Shown: positions 17,058-24,800 of the stretch, piece by piece
Position numbering within the stretch: position 1 is the first letter of the stretch
Layout: every line of letters starts with the position of its first letter
Origin: Paenibacillus plantarum
GTDB taxonomy: Bacteria; Bacillota; Bacilli; Paenibacillales; NBRC-103111
Direction: 5' to 3'
Assembly: GCF_013141695.1 (NCBI RefSeq)
Contig: NZ_WHNY01000091.1
Location: forward strand, 38,446-102,445
DNA: 64,000 nucleotides
Notes under the pieces: model-generated
What the model was told of the DNA's origin: nothing
Databases searched by the model: none
The model's input: only the letters and a program-made list of their open reading frames with translations
Translations under genes and position numbers: made by a program

Positions 17058-18431
17058 CTATTGGATCGATTTTGAGTTTTCAACTTTTGCCAAGCTTGCT
17101 TCTAACATATCGAAGGCTTCATGCAACTGCTCCGCTGTGATAATCAACGGTGGCGATAACGTAAGCACATTGCCTTTGGATACTTTGAAATTAAGTCCTT
17201 GCTCCAAGCAGTCATACATGACTTGCTCAGCTTGACGAACGGCAGGTTCCTTCGTCACTCTGTCTGTCACTAACTCCACCGCAATCAGTAAGCCGATTTG
17301 CCGAATATCACCAATAAGCGAATAGGTCTCCATCATCGCTTGCAAGCGCAGCTTCGCGAGGTTCGCCATCTCATTCGCATGTGCCAGCAAGTTATTCTCC
17401 TCGATGACTCGGATGGCTGCTAAACCTGCTGCCGCTCCAACGGGCGACTTTTCGTGCGTATAATGACCAATCGACATTTCCTGCGCTTTGTTCAATTCTT
17501 CCTTCACAAGCAAAGCAGCCATCGGGAACACACCGCCGCCCAAACCTTTTCCAAGAACCATCATATCGGGCTCAATGCCGTAATGTTGATAGGCAAACAT
17601 GGTTCCCGTACGCCCAAGTCCTGTCGCTGTTTCATCTACAATGAGTAAGGCTCCGTACTTATCACAGAGCTCACGAAGTCTGCGATAATAGGAGATCGGC
17701 GGAATTTGCACATCCGTATTACGAATCGTCTCCACAACGACCGCCCCGATCTCGCCATCCTGCTCCAGCACATATTCGATAGGCTTCAAACAAAGGGAAT
17801 GCCCCTCATCTTGACAACCAAACACACAGCGATAGGAGTTAAAAGGAATCACATGCTCCGCGCCAGGAAGTAAAGGTCCAAGCCCTCTGCGGAATGCTCC
17901 CTCACCACCAACAGATATAGCATCGAGGGAAGCACCGTGAAAAGCGCCCCACATGGAAAGCGTCTTGTACTTCCCAGTGACAGCCCGCGCCAGCTTCAGA
18001 GCCATCCCAATCGCCGACGTCGCCCCCGGTGCAAAAAGCACACGGCTCAAAGATCCATTCGTTAATTCAACTAATTTATTGGCCAGATCAATAGCAGGAA
18101 TATTGGTGTATCTTCTGGTGCAGAAAGAGAGTTGATCCAACTGCTGTTTGACGGCTGCAATAACTTCCGGATGGCCGAAGCCAAGCTGATGCACATTGTT
18201 GCCATGGAAATCCATGATTCTTCTTCCCTGAGCATCCTCTACGTAAATCCCTTCACAAGCAGATAAGACGTTTAGGCAAGGTGAAGACAATGTTTGGTGT
18301 AAAAAGACATCCTCATCCTCTTGAAGAATGGATCGCACTGCATCATCCACCTGATCGCCCCACCAAGCTTGGCGAGCATCCGTCAAATTGATATCGCCCT
18401 CGGTCTTCATATAGGCTTTATTCTCGTACAT
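17058..18431 (-). CDS. pbfA: PbfA-like PLP lyase, (R)-1-hydroxy-2-aminoethylphosphonate ammonia-lyase
   Basis: The ATG at 18431 (457 aa) is chosen over the ATG at 18485 because GAGGTG lies 7 bases upstream. It is a class III aminotransferase fold: the cofactor-binding segment GATSAIG and HGAS, D266 in LIVDETATGLGR, and Schiff-base lysine K295 in VLGKGLGGGVFP. PhnW already deaminates AEP, so a second PLP enzyme at the head of the phnX-phnW operon matches the described ancillary enzyme PbfA. PbfA releases ammonia from 1-hydroxy-AEP to give phosphonoacetaldehyde, widening the substrate range of the pathway. A generic omega-aminotransferase remains possible. I rate the family as near certain and the specific reaction as probable. 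Confidence 0.75.
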   Translation of the reverse strand: MYENKAYMKTEGDINLTDARQAWWGDQVDDAVRSILQEDEDVFLHQTLSSPCLNVLSACEGIYVEDAQGRRIMDFHGNNVHQLGFGHPEVIAAVKQQLDQLSFCTRRYTNIPAIDLANKLVELTNGSLSRVLFAPGATSAIGMALKLARAVTGKYKTLSMWGAFHGASLDAISVGGEGAFRRGLGPLLPGAEHVIPFNSYRCVFGCQDEGHSLCLKPIEYVLEQDGEIGAVVVETIRNTDVQIPPISYYRRLRELCDKYGALLIVDETATGLGRTGTMFAYQHYGIEPDMMVLGKGLGGGVFPMAALLVKEELNKAQEMSIGHYTHEKSPVGAAAGLAAIRVIEENNLLAHANEMANLAKLRLQAMMETYSLIGDIRQIGLLIAVELVTDRVTKEPAVRQAEQVMYDCLEQGLNFKVSKGNVLTLSPPLIITAEQLHEAFDMLEASLAKVENSKSIQ

Positions 18432-18471
18432 CGTAGTCACCTCAGGTTGGATTTGGTTGTTCTTGTTTCTT

Positions 18472-18558
18472 ATGATACAGGGCATTTGTCATCTGAAGGT
18501 TAAATACATGTAAAATTTATGTTTTTGTGTTGTTTTATTTTGTTTTAGTTTGTTTTCG
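18472..18558 (-). promoter_or_regulatory. pbfA-phnX-phnW promoter with phased TGTTTT operator
   Basis: On the plus strand TGTTTTTG begins at 18520 and TGTTTT at 18531, 18541 and 18551: four words phased at 10-11 bp. The -10-like TATCAT (minus strand, 18472-18477) lies 42 bases from the nearest repeat and lacks a good -35. The arrangement matches the phnS2 region. Confidence 0.6.
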
Positions 18559-18563
18559 AAATA

Positions 18564-18607
18564 AAAAAAGGCTCCTATTGGATTTCTCCAATAATGAGCC
18601 TTCTTTT
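18564..18607 (-). terminator. Strong hairpin plus T tract between the divergent phosphonate promoters
   Basis: The stem AAGGCTC-CTATTGG...CCAATAA-TGAGCCTT is followed on the minus strand by seven T residues, and more weakly by TTCTTTT on the plus strand. It sits upstream of both predicted promoters, so it either insulates the two units or ends an unrecognised minus-strand RNA from about 18608-18710, which includes a small CCTGG/CCAG hairpin (18629-18652). The rest of 18608-18715 has no gene. Confidence 0.6.
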
Positions 18608-18715
18608 CGCTATGATATGTCAGAGGAGGCACCTGGTTTATCCGCCAGAGGCAAAACTTTGACTTGGCCATCTCGAAGCCATGTTAGTAATCACGTTTAC
18701 CGCAATATTAAGATT

Positions 18716-18797
18716 TGTTTAATTTTGTTGTTTCTTGTTGTATATTGTTTATTTAATCTAAAAATCAATTGATAAAGCACCATTAATAAGGTAATAT
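18716..18797 (+). promoter_or_regulatory. Promoter and phased TGTTK operator of the HAD gene
   Basis: TGTTT or TGTTG words start at 18716, 18726, 18736 and 18746, exactly 10 bp apart. Downstream lies a good sigma-A-like promoter, TTGATA (18769-18774), 17 bp, TAATAT (18792-18797). The distance from the last repeat to the -10 is 41 bases, close to that in the phnS2 and pbfA regions, although here the T-rich strand is the coding strand. Confidence 0.6.
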
Positions 18798-18867
18798 CAA
18801 ATTTAATCTCACTAGTAAGTTGTTTGTTGTTGCAGTAAAGTTCCGAAACAAGGAGGATTTCACATCT

Positions 18868-19686
18868 ATGTATAAGAAACAAGCTCTAATTTTCGACTTA
18901 GATAACACCTTATTATGGGATGAGAGGAGCATTAACGAGGCGTTTCAAGCAACATGTCAACAAGCGGCGCGTCATTTCGCCGTAGATGCTGGGAAACTTG
19001 AACATGCCGTCCGTGAATCGGCAAGTCAGCTATTTAAAACCTTGGAATTATATGATTGGTTACATATGATTGAGGTGACCGATCTAGAAGCATTATGGGG
19101 AGAATTTCATCAAAACGAACATCCGAATTTCCGCAGAATGCAAGAGTTATCCCCCCAATACAGACGTGACGTATGGAGTCAAGGACTGAAAGTGCTGGGA
19201 GTCGATAATCCATCAATAGCTAGCCAACTGGCTCAGCAATTCACGGAGGAAAGAAGGAATCGTCCTTATGTTTACGACGACACCTTCAAAGTACTTGAGG
19301 AATTACGCAAAGAATATAAACTATTGCTAATGACCAATGGAGCACCTGATATCCAGCAAGAAAAAATAGATAGTATTCCGGAACTTGCGGATTATTTTGA
19401 TCATATCGTGATTTCTGGCACCTACGGCGTTGGCAAACCGAATCCTGCCATTTATCGCCATGCGCTGGATCTGCTTAGTCTCTCTCCGAGTGAAACGGTC
19501 ATGATTGGAGATACGCTTATAACCGATATACTAGGGGCGCAATCCGCCGGTATCACTAACATTTGGATTAACCGCCATCTTGTTCCCCCAACACTTACCA
19601 TTCGGCCAACCTTTGAGGTTCAGAGTCTAAGCGAAATTCCACAGCTTTTACTTTCGATTCAACAATCACAACAAGATATTGTTTAA
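18868..19686 (+). CDS. HAD-superfamily phosphatase divergent from the phosphonate operon
   Basis: The start at ATG 18868 (272 aa) has AAGGAGG 10 bases upstream; an in-frame Met at 18820 has no such site. It is a HAD-IA hydrolase: motif I FDLDNTLLWD with nucleophile D10 and acid/base D12, motif II MTNGAP, motif III lysine GVGKPNPAIY, motif IV MIGDTLITDI. The helical cap spans about 18-115. It lacks the DWAGT motif of phosphonatase, so it is an ordinary phosphomonoesterase type; the substrate is unknown. Its promoter carries the same phased repeats as the phn operons, so it probably belongs to the same regulon, perhaps dephosphorylating a side product of phosphonate metabolism (inference). Confidence 0.8.
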   Translation: MYKKQALIFDLDNTLLWDERSINEAFQATCQQAARHFAVDAGKLEHAVRESASQLFKTLELYDWLHMIEVTDLEALWGEFHQNEHPNFRRMQELSPQYRRDVWSQGLKVLGVDNPSIASQLAQQFTEERRNRPYVYDDTFKVLEELRKEYKLLLMTNGAPDIQQEKIDSIPELADYFDHIVISGTYGVGKPNPAIYRHALDLLSLSPSETVMIGDTLITDILGAQSAGITNIWINRHLVPPTLTIRPTFEVQSLSEIPQLLLSIQQSQQDIV

Positions 19687-19705
19687 GTGGATTGATGATC
19701 ACAAC

Positions 19706-20536
19706 CTAAAGTTCTTGTATATCTTGCCGATATTGCATCCGATACTCACTAGGACTTTTTCCATATTTGGCGCGAAATGCACGGCAGAAATAAGGATAGC
19801 TGCGGAAGCCGGATGCTTCGGCAGCGTCCTCAAGCCGCATGTCACTGTACCGGACTCGGTCACTGGCAATGGCTAGACGCACCTCGACAGCATAACGCAT
19901 TGGCGGCAAGCCAAAAGCCTCTTTGAACACATGGGAGGCGGTAGACGCGCTGACACTGTTGCGCGCGGCAAGTTCATCCAGCGTGAGCGGTTCTGTCGCA
20001 TGTTTTTCAATATATCGCTTAAGCCTAGAAGCAATATAGTGTTCCTTTCGGCCTCCCGCGGACAATGCATTGGCGATGGACCGTTCCAGTGTCAAACAAA
20101 GCAGCTTGGCGCAACAAGCGGTGATTTCTTCATTGTTCTCATGTACATTTCGCTTCTCATAAATTAACCTCCGCCACAGACTAAGCAAATCTTCATTAAC
20201 CTCGATGTGTGCGTCATCGGGTAATGTCTGACTGGCGAGCCAATGGTCGACCCATCCTCCCCCACATACCACATAGTAATCCGTACTATCGACAAGAGTT
20301 TGTCCATCCATCCCGCTCTCTTCGCCAATGAACAGCTGATAGGTGCCGTCTGGTTTCGAGATAATCAAATCGCCGGGATGAATGTGATGCGGATTGCCAT
20401 CCAGATCAACACGACAAGTACCCTTCACTTGCAACCTCATCAGCACACCGTCCTGTCGACGCTCCAATTGATTGCGGTGCGGTGCTAGATGATGGGAATA
20501 ACCCACATGTATATATCGAAATCCGTAATTTTCCAT
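19706..20536 (-). CDS. AraC-family transcriptional regulator
   Basis: The ATG at 20536 (276 aa) follows GAAGGGGG by 7 bases and is preferred to a Met at 20590. The N-terminal half is a cupin-like AraC ligand-binding domain with HLAPHRNQLERRQDG, HPGDLII and KPDGTYQL. The C-terminal half (about 170-270) has two helix-turn-helix motifs, LTLDELAARNSVSAST and MRLEDAAEASGFRSYPYF, ending CRAFRAKYGKSPSEYR. It is divergent from the Gfo/Idh/MocA gene and therefore probably its activator. It converges with the HAD gene with only 19 bp between stops. Confidence 0.85.
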   Translation of the reverse strand: MENYGFRYIHVGYSHHLAPHRNQLERRQDGVLMRLQVKGTCRVDLDGNPHHIHPGDLIISKPDGTYQLFIGEESGMDGQTLVDSTDYYVVCGGGWVDHWLASQTLPDDAHIEVNEDLLSLWRRLIYEKRNVHENNEEITACCAKLLCLTLERSIANALSAGGRKEHYIASRLKRYIEKHATEPLTLDELAARNSVSASTASHVFKEAFGLPPMRYAVEVRLAIASDRVRYSDMRLEDAAEASGFRSYPYFCRAFRAKYGKSPSEYRMQYRQDIQEL

Positions 20537-20577
20537 AGTCGCCCCCTTCTCTTTTACCCTAAATAAAATGCAAGATA

Positions 20578-20630
20578 AGTCAAACCTCACAAGATCGGAT
20601 ATTCCACCAGTGTAATGGTCTTTTTATAAT
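20578..20630. promoter_or_regulatory. Divergent promoter region, AraC regulator / Gfo-Idh oxidoreductase
   Basis: On the plus strand a perfect TATAAT (20625-20630) lies 17 bp after a poor -35 (TTCCAC, 20602-20607), as expected for an activator-dependent promoter. On the minus strand TTGACT (20578-20583) is a good -35 for the AraC gene, with only weak -10 candidates. Confidence 0.45.
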
Positions 20631-20719
20631 TAAACTAAAGAATTCAAGCCAACTTTCTGGCTATTCTTTACGAAATAAGTCAATTACAACGAAATGAATA
20701 CTAGGAGGATCTTAGAGTT

Positions 20720-21787
20720 ATGAGCACGACATATCGGATTGGCATCGCTGGAGCAGGCGGTATTTTCAAAGAGTCGCATTTGAAGGCCTGGCAGGAAAAT
20801 CAAGAGTGCGAGATCGTCGCCATCTGCGACGTCAATGAAGCACGTGCACACGAAATGGCTGAGCTTTCTGGTGCAAACCTCGTTTACACCGATTATAAGC
20901 AAATGATCGCTGAGGCAAATTTGGATGTAATTGATATTTGTACGCCGAACCTATATCACTCGGAAATTGCGATTGCGGCGTTACAAGCGGGAATCCACGT
21001 CATCTGCGAGAAGCCGGATGCGGTCTCTCCCGTCGAAGCGCAGAAGATGGCTGATGCAGCAGCCCAAAGCGGCAAACTGCTCATGACGATTCGCAATAAT
21101 CGCTTCCATCCGAATGCCCAATTCCTACAGCTGTTTGCCAAAGAAGGCGGACTCGGTGAGATCTATACCGGACGCTGCGGTTGGATACGTCGTAGGGGCA
21201 TCCCCGGCAAAGGTGGTTGGTTTACGACGAAGGAATTGTCCGGCGGCGGACCTTTAATTGATTTAGGTGTTCATTTTATCGATATTGCGGTGTGGGTCAT
21301 GGGCAATCCAAAGCCTATCGCAGTGAGCGGAGCTACTTACCGTAAATTTGCTGACAACGATGTATCGGACTCGAAGCATAGCAACTTCGGGGAGAAACAG
21401 TCCGATGGCACATTTGATGTGGAGGATTTGGCTATAGGTTTCATCCGCTTTGACAACGGCGCTACACTGCAAATCGAGTTCAGCTGGGCTTCCAATATTG
21501 AAGAAGAGACGTATTTTGTCGAGCTTCGCGGGACGAAAGCAGGCGCAACTTACCGAAATTACGAGTTAGGTCTATTCTCAGAAATGAACGGCCAATTAGT
21601 GGATACCAAATCCTCACGTAACCAAGGGAAACCGGTTAAGATGCATCATGCCAATATCAATCACTTTATCGATTGCTTGGCTAGTCGAGCAGAGCCAATT
21701 ATTCGGCCGGAACATGGCGTGGAAATGATCCAAATCTTGTCCGCGATTTATGAATCGGCGGAGACAGGCCGAGAGGTTCGCCTCTAG
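20720..21787 (+). CDS. Gfo/Idh/MocA-family NAD(P)-dependent oxidoreductase
   Basis: This 355-aa protein has AGGAGG 11 bases before the start. It has an N-terminal Rossmann fold with IGIAGAGGIFKESHL, CDVNEARA after strand 2, and the family EKP motif (CEKPDA, about 94-99). The C-terminal alpha/beta domain contains GGGPLIDLGVHFIDIAVWVMG, where the His and Asp are the usual catalytic pair. The family oxidises sugar or inositol derivatives, or opens glycosides by an oxidative mechanism. The substrate is unknown. It is a single-gene unit under a divergent AraC regulator and beside a sugar-degradation region, so a sugar-derived substrate is likely. Confidence 0.88.
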   Translation: MSTTYRIGIAGAGGIFKESHLKAWQENQECEIVAICDVNEARAHEMAELSGANLVYTDYKQMIAEANLDVIDICTPNLYHSEIAIAALQAGIHVICEKPDAVSPVEAQKMADAAAQSGKLLMTIRNNRFHPNAQFLQLFAKEGGLGEIYTGRCGWIRRRGIPGKGGWFTTKELSGGGPLIDLGVHFIDIAVWVMGNPKPIAVSGATYRKFADNDVSDSKHSNFGEKQSDGTFDVEDLAIGFIRFDNGATLQIEFSWASNIEEETYFVELRGTKAGATYRNYELGLFSEMNGQLVDTKSSRNQGKPVKMHHANINHFIDCLASRAEPIIRPEHGVEMIQILSAIYESAETGREVRL

Positions 21788-21793
21788 GAACTG

Positions 21794-21839
21794 AAATAAA
21801 ACGGCGGAACGCATCCTCTGCGTTACCGCCGTTTTATTT
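21794..21839. terminator. Bidirectional terminator
   Basis: The stem AAATAAAACGGCGG-AACGCA with TGCGTT-CCGCCGTTTTATTT, 5-nt loop and one bulge, serves the oxidoreductase (+) and the GH5-like gene (-), which stops at 21848. Confidence 0.9.
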
Positions 21840-21847
21840 TTAACTAA

Positions 21848-24800
21848 TCATGGAGCTATACTCACCACAACATCATCAAAATAAGCTTTGAGCATATGCG
21901 TGTACACACCGATCTTCCCTGCTGAGAATGTGCTGTCTGTAGCAGAAAGAATTGGGTTCCCATTCACATAAGCCTGCAACGTGTTCCCTACTACTGTGAA
22001 TCGAAGCGTATGGTAGGTACCTGCGGCAAGCGGTGTGATTGCAGCTGAAATGGCTAAGTCGGTAATACTACCGTTTTGCAACTTACTAAGATAAACTTTC
22101 TTCGTAAAGTTATCATACGTCATCGTGTAATAGTTGTTATAGTCGATGAATCTTGCTACTAACCCCATTCTGCCGCTCGCTGTCTCCATTTTCCCCTTCG
22201 CTTCTACGCTATAGTTAGTCCATGTTGATGTGCCTGCAACTGACTTCGTTCCTCCTTTATCCGCATTATCAGATAAGTAAGCTTTCGAGCCATACACGTC
22301 TGACACCACGGAGAAATTCCCCCAAGAAGATACGACCGACCAACCACTCGCGTTACCGGACTCGAAATTATTGGTCAGCAGCGTGTTATTCGTTGTGACG
22401 ATGGCTTCACTGCTTGCTTCCGACTGATTGTTCGCCGCATCCAACGCTCTAACCGTATAATGATACGTCGTAGCCAGGTTCAATCCCGTATCTTTGTACG
22501 TACTCACCACACCATTGACGGTACCTATTAATTGCTGGTCACGATAAATAGCATAGCTAGTTACCCCTGTATCATCGGATGATTGGGCCCATGACAACGC
22601 AACTTCCGATGATGATAACGCAGCAGCCGTCAATCCAGATGGTGAGGTAGGTGGCGTCACGTCAGGATTCGGAAAGAGATTCACAGCGATGTCGTCAAAA
22701 TAACCTTTCGACAGATGCGTATATACCCCGATCTTCCCAGCTGCAAAAGCACTATCCGTGGCCATGGCAAGCAGTTGCCCATTCACATAAGCCTGCAATG
22801 TGTTCCCTATCACGGTGAATCCCAACGTATGGTAAGTGCCAGCGGCAAGCGGTGTGATCGCAGCTGAAACGGCTAAGTCCGTAATATTACCGTTTTGCAC
22901 CTTACTAATGTAAACTTTCTGGGTATAGCTTTCATAAGTCATACTATAATAGTTGTTATAGTCAACGAATCTAGCTACAAGTCCAATTCTGCCTTTTGTC
23001 TGATCCATTTTAGCCTTGGCTTCTATACGATAGTCGGTCCACGATGATTGCCCTGCAACAGACTTCGTAGCCCCTTTGTCCGTATTGTCGGACAGATAGG
23101 CTTTGGTACTGCCATCCGTTACCACAGCGAACGTTCCCCAGGAAGATACGACAGACCACCCATTCGCGCTTCCAGACTCAAAATTATCTTCCAGCAGCGA
23201 GCTTTTTGTCGTCGCTATGGCATTACTACTTACATTAGAATGATTATTCGCTGGGTCAAATGCTTTCATTGTGTACGCGTAGGTAGTACCAAGACTTAAC
23301 CCCGTATCCACATAACTCGTGCTCATCCCATTGACGGACGCAATTTCTTGCCCATCCCGATAAATGATGTAACCGGCCACACGATCATTATCTGTAGACG
23401 GGGTCCAAGATAGTGATACTTCATATGAAGAGAGTGGGGTCGCCATCACATTGGAAGGTACAGATGGTGCTGTTACATCCCTGTACGCAACGAGGAAATT
23501 ATCATAAGACACCGGCCCCATAACCCGCTTTAAGACTTCTAGTAATTTTGTTATAAAAGTGCCGTTTGAACTTGAGATCCCTTCATTAATAGCTCCCTTA
23601 ATCCCGCTCCCTAGCGCTGCTATCCATTGTTGACTAGCCGTACCAAGAGGGAATCCTGCGGGCAGCACGAGATCTTTGGTTAGTATACCTGCGGAACCAT
23701 TTGCAATCGTACTATCTGTTGCTGTAACGACTAATTGGCCATTGATATAGCCATTCAAATTATTCCCCGCAACTTCAAACCTTAGGTTGTTCATGACATC
23801 TAGCGGCATTGTCAATCCAGCGGTTGATTGGAGAACGATCGTTTGATCATTGTTCTGTCTCTCGATGGATGCCTTGCCAAGAAGCGCATCGTAAGTGAAG
23901 CTATAATACTTGCCTGGATTCACGTATCTCGCAAGGAGTCCTACCGTGTCCTTAAAACTTGTCAGGCGAACATCAGATTCAACGAAATAGTCCGATCCAT
24001 AGGTTTGTTCAACAACAGAAGTCGATTGTTTGGTCGTCCGATACACATGATTGCCATTGCTCTCTGTGTGAATTCCGAAATTCCCTTTGACCGCTGTCCA
24101 TTCCGCTGCACCTGACTCAAAATCCGTAGAATAAAGTGGATCATATACGAGCTCAAAGGCTAATCCTTTATCCGTATTCAGCGATACAGATAGCACTTGA
24201 CCGTTCACGGTCACAGGTATTTCCTGAAGACGCGCACCGTTCAGAGCAAGTTTATACGCTTTAAATCCACCAGCAGGTTTATTCGTTGTTAACGTGAACT
24301 TAGCCCGTTGCTGCTTCACCAGTGTAGGCAGTGTACCTTTGTAGTATTTTATGTCGCCAGAAGGCAGCAAAACATATTGTTCCCCTGTAGCTGCTACATC
24401 CGTTGTATAGACAAGCAGCATACTGTCGCTGTTTTGGAGAGAATTCCCATCTAACGATGATGCAAAAAAGGTCCCTTTGTCGACATCGCCTGTCACTGTC
24501 GCTTGCCCTAGTGCGAACGTATGATTATTCATCGTTCCTGCTGCCGCAATGACTTTCGGTGTGTTCACGAAGTAGGTGTCGAGATTGAGATCAAACGTAA
24601 GCTCCCCGGTGTCTGACAGCAGCTTATTCTGATTCAAGGCAACTAACATTTCGGTCTTCTTATTCGTATCGTCCAAGGAGTTAATGAACAATTCGGCCAT
24701 CTGTCTGTTCGTCATAGAAGATGAAATAGGCAGCCTGTTGGCTTCTGGCAGATTGCCGCTAGCAATCTGATCTGGTGTTAGGTCTGAAGTAATTTTGTAC

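Noticed and set aside
18608..18715. Known riboswitch upstream of the phosphonate operon
   Set aside because: I compared it by eye with glycine, c-di-GMP, TPP and guanidine riboswitch cores and found no match; it also lies upstream of the predicted promoter.
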